From NCBI RefSeq assembly GCF_001027105.1, contig NZ_CP011526.1, positions 682,001 through 746,000 of the forward strand: a stretch of DNA of 64,000 nt, in the 5' to 3' direction. The DNA comes from Staphylococcus aureus. GTDB lineage: Bacteria; Bacillota; Bacilli; Staphylococcales; Staphylococcaceae. Under the pieces are notes generated by a model. The model had not been told where the DNA came from and did not search any database. It worked only from the letters and a program-made list of their open reading frames with translations. Shown one piece after another: positions 37,140 to 45,581 of the stretch. How positions within the stretch are numbered: position 1 is the first letter of the stretch; each line of letters begins with the position of its first letter. The translations under genes and the position numbers were made by a program.

Positions 37140-37825
37140 TATCGGCTCCTTTCAAATTTATATCCTAATCCCCATACAGTTGTGATGGTATATGTTGTAA
37201 AGCTCTCTTTTTCTAATTTTTCTCTAATACGGTGTATATGGACATTCACGGTATTAGCATCTTCGTAATAGTCATATCCCCAAACTTTTTCAAGTAATTC
37301 TGATTTAGAAATAACTTCATTTTCTCTAGAAGCTAAATACCACAATAACTCAAATTCCTTAATACGCATAGGGACTTCGTGACCATTTACAGTCACAACT
37401 TTACTTAAGTTAATAAGTGTTAATTCATCAAACGACAGTTGTTCAACTGGTTGATGATGGTATTTCTTCATTCTTGTAAGTAAATTATTAATACGTAAAA
37501 CGAGTTCCCTTGGACTAAATGGTTTTTTGACATAGTCATCTGCACCTAAAGTTAAGGCGTAAATGGTATCATGTTCTTGTGTTTTGGCAGTTAAATAGAT
37601 AAAGGGGATATCTAATTTTTGCCTTTTCATTTCTTTGACAATGTCGTAACCATTAACTTCTGGCATCATGATATCAAGTACCATGATATCAATATCATTT
37701 GATAGTAAAGAAATTGCTTCTTTACCGCTAGTTGTCGTTGTTACTTTGTAACCTTCATATTCAAAATAGGTTTGACAAATGTCTACAATGTCTTGTTCAT
37801 CATCCACGATCAGTAAGTGGGTCAT
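37139..37825 (-). CDS. saeR: Response regulator SaeR (OmpR family)
   Basis: A 228-residue regulator. The receiver domain (1-~120) has acidic pocket Asp8-Asp9, phospho-acceptor Asp51 in [12 protein letters not shown] and Lys in [11 protein letters not shown] winged-helix DNA-binding domain follows (about 130-228) with [33 protein letters not shown] and the wing [12 protein letters not shown]. Phosphorylated SaeR binds GTTAA-N6-GTTAA and activates hla, coa and other exoprotein genes. Its start lies inside saeQ (26-bp overlap) and its stop touches saeS. Confidence 0.97.
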
Positions 37826-38273
37826 CTATTTTTTCACCTCTGTTCTTACGACCTCTAAAGTAATTAATGATTTCTTTAAGTGAAATCTGTTTTAACAATG
37901 AGTGACTCATTAGTAAAAGGATAAAGAAAGTTAATTGAAGAGGATACGTAAATATCATATCTGCTAAGATATAATTTATCATAACAAAGGCTCCAAAGAA
38001 ACTAGCAGCATATGCAAAAACTCCAAAAATTAAACCTAATCCAATTGCAATCTCTCCGAGTGGGACAACAATATCAAATAATGACGTCGTATGTGCAACT
38101 ATATTTGCGAAAAACCACTTATACCACTCTGGTGAATCAGTATTGTTAGCGATGACTGGTACTAAACCTTTCAGCGTAAATCCGCCCGTTAATTTTTCGT
38201 AGCCTTGCATTAACATAACAATACCTGAACCCACACGAATGATAAATGTAACGAGTAGCAATAATTTATTCAT
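37800..38273 (-). CDS. saeQ: SaeQ, DoxX-like membrane protein
   Basis: A 157-residue protein with four membrane segments starting [14 protein letters not shown] at 38273; the frame extends three codons to a GTG. The DoxX/DUF417-type pattern [20 protein letters not shown] and [17 protein letters not shown] is clear. SaeQ and SaeP are known to form a complex with SaeS that restores its phosphatase activity, a brake on the system. It overlaps saeR by 26 bp. The constitutive sae promoter (P3) is known to lie inside this gene. Confidence 0.93.
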
Positions 38274-38476
38274 GATGTTCACATTCTTTCTATTTATTGT
38301 GTGTAATTTATATAAACATAAGATTAAGCAACATAATGCGATTTGTAGTGTTATGTGAACAGGAAGTGTTTGAGCTCATGGGTTGCTTAAGCTAAACAAA
38401 CCTCAAGCTCTAAAAAAATTTACTTATGTGCTCTGCAATCTTATGGGATTTAATAGTTGTATATATATTGAAAAAA

Positions 38477-38527
38477 GGAAAGTATGATTTCTACAAGCTA
38501 GGGGGGCTGTGAAATCATACGCTTTCC
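38477..38527 (-). ncRNA. Stem-loop in the saeP-saeQ intercistronic region
   Basis: GGAAAG and TATGATTTC pair with GAAATCATA and CTTTCC, with a small bulge, around an ~18-nt loop that contains a GGGGGG run (CCCCCC in the mRNA). The region 38283-38614 holds no gene. The sae transcript is known to be cut by RNase Y in this interval, and a structure here is a reasonable guide or stabiliser. That link is inference from location. Confidence 0.6.
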
Positions 38528-38614
38528 ATTGAGTAATGAGTGTAATGTATATTTTAAAAATTTGTAATGTATAGTAATAGTATGTTGTAAATAAAAGTTT
38601 AACTCAGAAATTGA

Positions 38615-39055
38615 TTATTTTAATTTAGCGCCGCCGAAGATGACGTGAGCTTTTTTACAATAGATTGTTACTTCATCATATTTGCTTAAATCTACATTTT
38701 TAAGATCAAATGTTTGTTTTTCTTTATCGTAGTCAACCATTGCGATTTCTTTACCGTTTTTAATGTCGCCATTTTTTGTTAGGTAGACGTATAAATCTGG
38801 ACCTTTTGATGATTTGTAGTTAGTAAGCATTAATTTACCATTTTTAATCTCAGCTTTACCTTCAACAGTTTCACCGTTTTTAGAACTGAATGTACCTGTT
38901 AGGTGTTTTGTTTTATCAGTTTTAACATTGCTATCTTCTGACTTTGTTTTTTGTTCAGTTTTGTTACCTTGATCTTGTGAATTAGAATTACCACAAGCAC
39001 CTAAAGCTAATGTTGTGATAACAGCACCAGCTGCTAAAAAATATTTTGTATTCAT
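38615..39055 (-). CDS. saeP: SaeP lipoprotein
   Basis: A 146-residue lipoprotein. The signal peptide MNTKYFLAAGAVITTLALGAC ends in a lipobox (LGAC, Cys 21). A linker rich in Gln/Lys/Ser follows, then a DM13-like beta domain from about residue 52 (LTGTFSSKNGETVEGKAEIKNG) with SKGPDLYVYLTKNGDI and the final VTIYCKKAHVIFGGAKL. With SaeQ it activates SaeS phosphatase activity. The gene is driven by the auto-activated P1 promoter; SaeR boxes lie 60-100 bp upstream. Confidence 0.95.
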   Translation of the reverse strand: MNTKYFLAAGAVITTLALGACGNSNSQDQGNKTEQKTKSEDSNVKTDKTKHLTGTFSSKNGETVEGKAEIKNGKLMLTNYKSSKGPDLYVYLTKNGDIKNGKEIAMVDYDKEKQTFDLKNVDLSKYDEVTIYCKKAHVIFGGAKLK

Positions 39056-39117
39056 GCTAACTCCTCATTTCTTCAATTTGATAAGTTAAGTTTAAAATGA
39101 AGGCAAATAATATGCCA

Positions 39118-39154
39118 TTAACTAATTCTTAACTTCGTTTAAATATCGCTTAAC
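39118..39154 (-). promoter_or_regulatory. SaeR binding sites of the sae P1 promoter
   Basis: On the minus strand GTTAA-GAATTA-GTTAA (39133 to 39118) matches the SaeR site GTTAA-N6-GTTAA exactly. A further GTTAA at 39154-39150 lies 16 bases upstream of it. They sit just before saeP, as expected for positive autoregulation. Confidence 0.85.
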
Positions 39155-39279
39155 TAATATTGAAGAAAGAATAATTTGAAAATGAAAATAATTGTCTGAT
39201 TTAAATAAATAGGGGTCAAAATAAGAGGAGGGCGTTTTTTTAAGTAAGGAAATATTTATCTGAACTAGATAACACTATA

Positions 39280-39321
39280 AAACACTTCTGATATTTTGAA
39301 CTAAGAATATCAGAAGTGTTT
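39280..39321. terminator. Terminator (16-bp perfect stem)
   Basis: AAACACTTCTGATATT pairs perfectly with AATATCAGAAGTGTTT across a 10-nt loop. It follows the 203-residue membrane gene on the minus strand and precedes the sae promoter. Confidence 0.85.
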
Positions 39322-39334
39322 AATAGTTTTGGTA

Positions 39335-39946
39335 TTAAAATTTATAAACCTTTTGCCACAATAAAAACAACAAGAAAATAAGATAGACGATTAAATACAA
39401 GTACCAATATGGTGTTAAAACCATCATAACGATAAATGAAATGTTAATAATGATAAGTCCTTTAATCATTAGTTTCTTTATTTTGTTATTATTTTCAGCA
39501 GTTTCATCTAAGCTATTAAATGTTGAAATAAACAACATAATACCACCAATGATGAAAATGGCAGGGGCTAAAAATGGAATAGACATATATATTGATTGTG
39601 TACTTGAAAAGTCGGTAACACGTTGCGTTAAACTGACAACAATCGTTAATATGATAGCAATAAATTTTTGGTCTGTAATGTATACAGGTTTTAATTTTTT
39701 ATCAATGTAAAACTGTAGTATCGTCCAAATGATAAACATCGTTATAGTACACAGAGTAATAAAGTTATATTTATCAATTATGAATGTATTTATAAAGGCG
39801 TTTATCGTAATAGATAACAACATTGCACTTAATGATAAATGTTGCATTTGATGCCTATATAAATTGAATCCAGTTATAAGTACGACGATAGCAATATTAA
39901 TTAATATATATACAATCATGATGGACTCCTGTTCGTTATACTTCAA
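39335..39946 (-). CDS. Hypothetical multi-pass membrane protein
   Basis: A 203-residue hydrophobic protein with about seven membrane segments and short loops. The frame opens MKYNEQESIMIVYILINIAI; the ATG for MIVYILINIAI at 39919, preceded by AGGAGTCC, is likely the true start (194 residues). I do not recognise a family. It stands between the queCDE operon and sae, with a strong terminator after it. Confidence 0.65.
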   Translation of the reverse strand: MKYNEQESIMIVYILINIAIVVLITGFNLYRHQMQHLSLSAMLLSITINAFINTFIIDKYNFITLCTITMFIIWTILQFYIDKKLKPVYITDQKFIAIILTIVVSLTQRVTDFSSTQSIYMSIPFLAPAIFIIGGIMLFISTFNSLDETAENNNKIKKLMIKGLIIINISFIVMMVLTPYWYLYLIVYLIFLLFLLWQKVYKF

Positions 39947-40017
39947 TCAACTATTATATCAATTAATATATTGTTATTCATTAGATATGACTTGCAAAAA
40001 GTAAAATAAGTTATCCT

Positions 40018-40731
40018 TTATACACCTTTTTTATTGCTCCAAAGTAATGTATGAAGTTGTGGTAACACATAAACGTGATTCATATCATTACTTTGCATAA
40101 CTAAATCCACCAACTGCTCGTAGCGTTCTAACAACTTTTCGGTATGATTATCTACGCTGTCTGATAAATATGGGTTACCAACTTGTAAATAGAAGGGAAT
40201 ATCTGGATAACGGTGGTGTATCATTTTGGCAAAATCATAATCTTTATCGTCGAATACAACTACTTTTAAGTTTAATGATGAAGGTACGCATTGTGTAATC
40301 ACTTCATCTAACTTTTTTAAATCAGGTGTCATAGTTGAACTTGGTGGTTTTGGACTAATCGTTAAATCATCAATTTGTGTCATCCAAGGTTGGAATTTAC
40401 TGCCTTGTGTCTCCAGTGCGCTGAAAATACCTTTATCTTGAAATAAGTCAACTAACTCTTGGATACCTTTAATTAATGCTGGGTTACCACCAGAAATTGT
40501 AACGTGGTTAAATAAATCGCCACCAATTCGTTTTAATTCATCATAAATTTCTTCAGCGGTCATGAGTTTTATATCGCCTTTAGCACTACCATCCCAAGTA
40601 AATGCAGAATCACACCAGCTACAGCGATAATCACATCCAGCTGTTCTCACAAACATCGTTTTTCTACCGATTACTCGACCTTCACCCTGAATGGTTGGAC
40701 CGAATATTTCGAGTACAGGAATTTTAGCCAT
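40018..40731 (-). CDS. queE: 7-carboxy-7-deazaguanine synthase QueE
   Basis: A 237-residue radical SAM enzyme that contracts the pterin ring to make 7-carboxy-7-deazaguanine, the third step to preQ0. The iron-sulfur motif is CDYRCSWCD (Cys-x3-Cys-x2-Cys, about residues 33-41), after EIFGPTIQGEGRVIGRKTMFVRTAGC. The TISGGNPAL motif binds SAM. It is the last gene of queC-queD-queE, starting three bases after queD. Control by the preQ1 riboswitch upstream of queC is expected. Confidence 0.94.
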   Translation of the reverse strand: MAKIPVLEIFGPTIQGEGRVIGRKTMFVRTAGCDYRCSWCDSAFTWDGSAKGDIKLMTAEEIYDELKRIGGDLFNHVTISGGNPALIKGIQELVDLFQDKGIFSALETQGSKFQPWMTQIDDLTISPKPPSSTMTPDLKKLDEVITQCVPSSLNLKVVVFDDKDYDFAKMIHHRYPDIPFYLQVGNPYLSDSVDNHTEKLLERYEQLVDLVMQSNDMNHVYVLPQLHTLLWSNKKGV

Positions 40732-40734
40732 TAG

Positions 40735-41154
40735 TTACACCTGTTCCTTTGGTCTAAATACGACATAACTTGTTGGTGTTTCTCTTACAAATACTTGAAT
40801 ACATTTTGGTTGGTGTTCGAGCGATGCCAAATTTTCTTTAACAATTTGATAAATTGTTTCCGCTACGATTTCAGTTGAAGGGATTTTGTTTTTAAAAGCA
40901 GGTAAGTTATTTAACAGTTGATGGTCAAATTTACCGTGTATCATCTTTTTCAAATGGCTAAAGTTCACTAAGAAGCCAGTGTCATCTAGTTTATCACCGA
41001 CAATTGTTAAATTAACAAAGTAAGTATGACCATGGACATTTTGACAAATACCTGCTTCTTCACATGGAATGTGATGTGCAGCCGAAAAATTAAAATCTTT
41101 ATTTAATTCGAATTGATATGGATGCGTTGTACTAGGATAGATTTGTTGTAACAT
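40735..41154 (-). CDS. queD: 6-carboxytetrahydropterin synthase QueD
   Basis: A 139-residue enzyme of the tunnelling fold that converts dihydroneopterin triphosphate to 6-carboxytetrahydropterin. Zinc ligands are visible: FSAAHHIPC (about residues 22-30) and NVHGHTYFV (about 37-45); the active-site Cys is in the CEEAGICQNVHGH stretch. I start at MLQQIYPST (41154), one base after the queC stop; its Shine-Dalgarno AAAGGAG lies inside the last queC codons. Middle gene of queCDE. Confidence 0.94.
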   Translation of the reverse strand: MLQQIYPSTTHPYQFELNKDFNFSAAHHIPCEEAGICQNVHGHTYFVNLTIVGDKLDDTGFLVNFSHLKKMIHGKFDHQLLNNLPAFKNKIPSTEIVAETIYQIVKENLASLEHQPKCIQVFVRETPTSYVVFRPKEQV

Positions 41155-41155
41155 T

Positions 41156-41824
41156 TTAAAGCGCTCCTTTACTTTCAAGATATTGATTTAGTCCACGTTG
41201 ACGTAAATGACAAGCTGGACATTCACCACAGCCATCCCCAATGATACCGTTATAGCATGTTAATGTTTTTGTACGAATATAATCTAAAACTTCGAGTTCA
41301 TCACTTAATTTCCACGTTTCTGCTTTGTTTAACCACATTAAAGGAGTATGAATGACAAAATCTTTGTCCATAGCTAGGCTTAATGTTACGTTCATTGATT
41401 TTATAAAACTATCGCGACAGTCTGGGTAGCCTGAAAAGTCTGTTTCACATACGCCTGTAATAATATGCTTAGCCCCAATTTGATAAGCTAGAGCGCCTGC
41501 AAACGACAAGAAAAGTAAATTTCTAGCTGGAACAAATGTATTAGGTATACCATCTTCATTATTAGTAATTTCCATATCATGTTGTGTTAATGCGTTTGGA
41601 GTAAGTTGTGATAATAATGACATATCTAAAACGTGATGTTTCATTCCTTGATCTTGTGCAATTTGTTTTGCGACTTCAATTTCAGTATCATGTCTTTGGC
41701 CATAATTAAACGTTACGAGTTCAACTTCTTTGAAATGTTTTTTTGCATAAAAGAGACATGTTGTACTGTCTTGACCACCACTAAAGACAACGATGGCTTT
41801 TTCATTATTTAATACACTTTCCAT
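41156..41824 (-). CDS. queC: 7-cyano-7-deazaguanine synthase QueC
   Basis: A 222-residue ATP-dependent enzyme that makes preQ0 from 7-carboxy-7-deazaguanine and ammonia. The P-loop of ATP pyrophosphatases is [16 protein letters not shown] (about residues 12-27) and the zinc site [18 protein letters not shown] (about 187-204) has four Cys. First gene of queCDE, behind a preQ1-I riboswitch. Start after GATAGGAGC. Confidence 0.95.
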   Translation of the reverse strand: MESVLNNEKAIVVFSGGQDSTTCLFYAKKHFKEVELVTFNYGQRHDTEIEVAKQIAQDQGMKHHVLDMSLLSQLTPNALTQHDMEITNNEDGIPNTFVPARNLLFLSFAGALAYQIGAKHIITGVCETDFSGYPDCRDSFIKSMNVTLSLAMDKDFVIHTPLMWLNKAETWKLSDELEVLDYIRTKTLTCYNGIIGDGCGECPACHLRQRGLNQYLESKGAL

Positions 41825-41901
41825 TTTGTAATTGCTCCTATCATTAATAATATTAATAAAGAGGTTAATGGCATTGATAAGCCCGTTTTTAATTTATAAA
41901 A

Positions 41902-41930
41902 TAAAAAAAGCCTATCTCCATAAAAGATAG
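41902..41930 (-). terminator. Terminator hairpin in the queC leader
   Basis: On the minus strand CTATCT-TTTATGG-AGATAG, then GCTTTTTTT, lies between the preQ1 aptamer and the queC start. It is the likely expression platform. Confidence 0.8.
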
Positions 41931-41999
41931 ACGAAAGAAATGGGTTGCTCCTATAATATATATTAAAGGTTTACCAACGAATGTTTGAAATTTCAATGT

Positions 42000-42035
42000 C
42001 TAGTTTTTTATAGAGGGTTTCAGCTAGGAACCTCT
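42000..42035 (-). promoter_or_regulatory. preQ1 class I riboswitch aptamer
   Basis: Minus-strand AGAGGTTC, then CTAGCTGAAACCCTCT, then ATAAAAAACTAG matches the compact preQ1-I fold: stem AGAGG/CCCTCT and the A-rich tail that makes the pseudoknot. It precedes queCDE, the pathway it senses, in the same direction. Confidence 0.93.
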
Positions 42036-42174
42036 GATATTCATTTATGTACGATGAATAGAATATACCATATATTAGTTAAAATCAAGGTCAGGATAAT
42101 GACAATGCTTTTAAAGTTTTAGCTACATCCAATACATATTATAAAAATAAAACACATTTAGAACGGAGTATACA

Positions 42175-42768
42175 ATGATTCTAGTCATAGATAATAATGA
42201 TTCATTTACATATAATTTAATAGACTATATTAAGACTCAAACGAAACTAACAGTTCAAGTTGTTGGTATTGATAATCTGCTGATAGAAGACGTCATTAAT
42301 ATGAAGCCAAAAGCAATTGTTATTTCGCCTGGGCCGGGTAATCCGGATGATTATCCTATCTTGAATGAAGTGTTAGAACAATTTTATCAGCGTGTACCTA
42401 TACTAGGTGTATGTTTAGGATTTCAATGTATCGTGTCTTATTTTGGTGGAAATATCATTCACGGCTATCATCCTGTACACGGACATACTACACAGTTACG
42501 CCATACCAATGAAGGTATTTTTCAAGGACTGCCTCAAAATTTCAATGTAATGCGTTATCATTCATTAATTGCTGACGGAGCGACTTTTCCAAATTGCTTA
42601 AAGATTACAGCAAAAAACGATGAAGCGATTATTATGGCATTTGAGCATATTAGATTTCCGGTTTTTGGTGTGCAATATCATCCTGAATCTATTTTGAGTG
42701 AATACGGTTATCGACAAGTTGAATTATTTTTATCGAAGGTAGGTGATTACTGTGAGAATAGAATATAA
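42175..42768 (+). CDS. pabA: Aminodeoxychorismate synthase glutaminase subunit PabA
   Basis: A 197-residue class I glutamine amidotransferase that supplies ammonia to PabB in p-aminobenzoate (folate) synthesis. The triad is visible: nucleophile Cys in ILGVCLGFQCI (about residue 79), and His and Glu in GVQYHPESIL (about 170-179); PGPGNPDDYPI binds glutamine. Anthranilate synthase TrpG is very similar; the pabB and pabC neighbours decide for folate. Start preceded by AACGGAG. The stop lies inside the start of pabB. Confidence 0.92.
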   Translation: MILVIDNNDSFTYNLIDYIKTQTKLTVQVVGIDNLLIEDVINMKPKAIVISPGPGNPDDYPILNEVLEQFYQRVPILGVCLGFQCIVSYFGGNIIHGYHPVHGHTTQLRHTNEGIFQGLPQNFNVMRYHSLIADGATFPNCLKITAKNDEAIIMAFEHIRFPVFGVQYHPESILSEYGYRQVELFLSKVGDYCENRI

Positions 42769-43903
42769 TTATCGCTACTATTTAACTGAAAATGAATATA
42801 AGCAATACCATATTCAATTAAAGGGATTTATAAAGAAGTATGTTGCTACTAAGTTGGCTGATGTGGGAGAAGTGATACACTTTGCACAAGCGCAGCAACG
42901 ACAAGGTAGATATGTCTCGTTATATTTAAGTTACGAAGCGGCAAAGTATTTTAATCATGCTATGTGTACACATTCATTAGCTAAAGATGATATTTATGCA
43001 GCAGCTTATAGTTTTGAAAAAGCGGAAAGCATAAATTCAACATATGAACATCAAACTTCTTATGTATCAAAGTATCATTTTTCATTTGTTGAATCTTCTG
43101 AGGTTATGATGACTAATATTAAACGTGTCCAACAAGCAATTGTTGAAGGCGAAACGTATCAAGTGAACTATACGGCGCGCTTAACGGATAACATTTATTA
43201 TCCTATTAGTACTTTATATGAACGATTAACTCAATTTAGTAATGGTAATTATACTGCGTTATTACAAACTGATGAAATCCAAGTAGCGTCTATCTCACCA
43301 GAATTATTTTTTCAAAAAGGACAATTTAACAATGTCGATAACGTTATCATAAGCAAACCGATGAAAGGGACAATGCCTAGAGGTAAAACGGAAGCTGAAG
43401 ATCAACAGTATTATAAAACATTGCAAACTTCTTCGAAAGATCGTGCAGAAAATGTCATGATTGTTGATTTACTAAGAAACGATATAGGGAGAATATCACA
43501 GAGTGGCTCAATTAAGGTGTATAAACTATTTTTTATTGAGGCATATAAAACTGTATTTCAAATGACTTCGATGGTAAGTGGAACTTTAAAAAATAATACA
43601 GACTTAACTCAAATTTTAACATCGTTATTTCCTTGTGGTTCGATTACAGGTGCACCGAAACTGAATACAATGAAATATATTAAACAATTAGAAAGTTCAC
43701 CTCGTGGTATATACTGCGGAGCAATTGGACTATTACTTCCAACTGAAGATGATAAAATGATTTTTAATATTCCGATTCGCACTATTGAGTATAAATATGG
43801 ACAAGCGATTTATGGAGTCGGAGCAGGTATTACAATTGATTCTAAGCCAAAAGATGAAGTGAATGAATTTTACGCAAAAACCAAGATTTTGGAGATGTTA
43901 TAA
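42752..43903 (+). CDS. pabB: Aminodeoxychorismate synthase component I, PabB
   Basis: About 383 residues, chorismate-binding enzyme of the anthranilate/PabB family. Signatures: YQVNYTARL (about 136-144), ISKPMKGTMPRGKT (about 210-223), DRAENVMIVDLLRNDIGRIS (about 240-259), FPCGSITGAPK (about 295-305) and RGIYCGAIG (about 320-328). I prefer the GTG at 42752, five bases after TAGGTGA; the frame opens at GTG 42743. It overlaps pabA by ~17 bp and shares one base with the pabC start. Confidence 0.92.
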   Translation: MRIEYNYRYYLTENEYKQYHIQLKGFIKKYVATKLADVGEVIHFAQAQQRQGRYVSLYLSYEAAKYFNHAMCTHSLAKDDIYAAAYSFEKAESINSTYEHQTSYVSKYHFSFVESSEVMMTNIKRVQQAIVEGETYQVNYTARLTDNIYYPISTLYERLTQFSNGNYTALLQTDEIQVASISPELFFQKGQFNNVDNVIISKPMKGTMPRGKTEAEDQQYYKTLQTSSKDRAENVMIVDLLRNDIGRISQSGSIKVYKLFFIEAYKTVFQMTSMVSGTLKNNTDLTQILTSLFPCGSITGAPKLNTMKYIKQLESSPRGIYCGAIGLLLPTEDDKMIFNIPIRTIEYKYGQAIYGVGAGITIDSKPKDEVNEFYAKTKILEML

Positions 43904-44511
43904 TGCAATTATTTGAAACAATGAAAATTGATAATGGACATATCCCTAGACTTACTTATCATACTAATCGCATAAAATGTTCTTCTGAGCGATTAAACTT
44001 TAAATTTGATGAACATGCATGGCGAAATGAATTAAACGATGTAACAACAAAGTATCACAGTGGTCAATATAGACTTAAAATCGTATTAAATGCTGAAAGC
44101 AAATTTGAAACGATAGTGTCACCTTTACCTGAGAAAAGTAGTTTTACAGCAAAATTTCAAGTGTTGCCCAAAGTAGTTAATCCAACTTTTATAAAAAATA
44201 AAACGACAGAACGAAAGCATTTAGCACACAATCATGAAACAGATTTAATATTGCTAACTTCAGAGGACGGCAAGGTCCTTGAATTTGATATTGGCAACAT
44301 TGTCATTGAAGAGGATGGAAAATGGTACACACCAAGTTATAAAGATGATTTCTTAAAAGGATGCATGCGTGATTATTTAATAGATAGTGACAAACTTGTT
44401 GAAAAAGACTTTAATAAAAACGAATTGATTTATAAATATCATAACAATGAGATACGTTTATTTTTGATAAATAGTTTACGAGAGGTTGCCGATGTCCACC
44501 TTTGCCTTTAA
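43903..44511 (+). CDS. pabC: Aminotransferase class IV, aminodeoxychorismate lyase-like (PabC)
   Basis: A 202-residue protein of the PLP-dependent class IV family. It opens MQLFETMKIDNGHIPRLTYHTNRI, like PabC. KNKTTERKHLAHNHE (about 104-118) is the likely active-site Lys stretch and FDIGNIVIEEDGKWYTP (about 128-144) the E/N motif. At 202 residues it is shorter than the usual ~270, so identity rests partly on position: TAATG overlap with pabB. It should release pyruvate from aminodeoxychorismate to give p-aminobenzoate. Confidence 0.8.
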   Translation: MQLFETMKIDNGHIPRLTYHTNRIKCSSERLNFKFDEHAWRNELNDVTTKYHSGQYRLKIVLNAESKFETIVSPLPEKSSFTAKFQVLPKVVNPTFIKNKTTERKHLAHNHETDLILLTSEDGKVLEFDIGNIVIEEDGKWYTPSYKDDFLKGCMRDYLIDSDKLVEKDFNKNELIYKYHNNEIRLFLINSLREVADVHLCL

Positions 44512-44564
44512 AATTAGTATGATAATAAAGTAGAAAATGATGTGAAAACAAATTTAAAAATTAA

Positions 44565-44783
44565 ATGGGGCCAAATATGATTATTGTTTATATTGTGCTG
44601 TTGTTAATTCTTGTATACGTAAATTATCGATTAGTGAATCGATTGCTATCTGAAAATAGAATATATGTTGTTCGTTTGATAGCAACAATTACTACTGTTA
44701 TAAGCTTTATCCTTGTATACGCATTAATTCACGAACTTATGCCTTTTGTTGTGCGGGCAATGGATTTAATGTACCACCAGTAA
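44565..44783 (+). CDS. Small two-span membrane protein
   Basis: A 72-residue protein (MGPNMIIVYIVLLLILVYV) with two membrane segments, about 5-22 and 36-55, joined by a short charged loop (NRLLSENRIYVVRL). ATG at 44565 or, more likely, ATG at 44577 (68 residues) after GGGGCC. No known family; function unknown. It sits between pabC and pxpB with short gaps. Confidence 0.55.
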   Translation: MGPNMIIVYIVLLLILVYVNYRLVNRLLSENRIYVVRLIATITTVISFILVYALIHELMPFVVRAMDLMYHQ

Positions 44784-44870
44784 ATTTAGTGAGTAGGTAA
44801 AATGAACTATTCAATCGATTCTATAATTAAAAATGAAAGTAAAGTAACCAAATATTGAAGAGGTGTACAA

Positions 44871-45581
44871 ATGAAAATATATAGTCAAGGTGACCAAGCC
44901 ATTGTAGTCGCAATTGAAAAAGAAGTATCTAAAAGTTTAACCGAAGATTTATTAACACTTCGCTCATATTTAATTGAACAAAATTATCCATTTATTATAG
45001 AAATTGTGCCATCAGAATCAGACATGATGATTGTCTATGACGCAAGGGATATGATTAAACACCATAATATACAATCACCTTTTTTATACATGAAAGCACT
45101 AATAGAATCGATTCATTTAAACATAAAACATGATTTTAACCAGCAAGATTTGATTGAAATACCAATTGTGTATGGTTCGAAATATGGTCCGGATTTAGAA
45201 TCACTTTTAAAACATTACAAAATCAAGCTAGAAACTTTTATTGAATTACATTCTAAGGCGCAATATTTTGTTTCGATGATGGGATATTCACCTGGGTTTC
45301 CTTATTTAACTGGATTAAATAAGAAATTGTATATTAATCACACGAGTAAACAGAAAAAATTCATTCCAGCTGGTTCTGTAGTACTTGAAGGGAAAAAATG
45401 CGGTATTGTAACTACGGATACAATTAATGATTGGTTAGTTATTGGTTATACACCATTATCACTTTTTAATCCGAAAGAATCAGATTTCGCACGCTTAAAG
45501 TTAGGCGATAATATTAAATTTAGACCTATCAATGAAAATGAATTAGAAGTAGGAGCGTTTAAAGATGTCAATCATAATTGA
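44871..45581 (+). CDS. pxpB: 5-oxoprolinase subunit PxpB (KipI family)
   Basis: A 236-residue protein of the KipI/PxpB (carboxyltransferase domain 1) family. The core pattern is IPIVYGSKYGPDLESLL (about 100-116), FVSMMGYSPGFPYLTGLNKKL (about 138-158) and IPAGSVVLEGKKCGIVT (about 169-185). With PxpC and PxpA such proteins form an ATP-dependent 5-oxoprolinase; in B. subtilis KipI also inhibits the sporulation kinase KinA. Overlaps pxpC by 17 bp. Start after GAAGAGGTG. Confidence 0.88.
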   Translation: MKIYSQGDQAIVVAIEKEVSKSLTEDLLTLRSYLIEQNYPFIIEIVPSESDMMIVYDARDMIKHHNIQSPFLYMKALIESIHLNIKHDFNQQDLIEIPIVYGSKYGPDLESLLKHYKIKLETFIELHSKAQYFVSMMGYSPGFPYLTGLNKKLYINHTSKQKKFIPAGSVVLEGKKCGIVTTDTINDWLVIGYTPLSLFNPKESDFARLKLGDNIKFRPINENELEVGAFKDVNHN

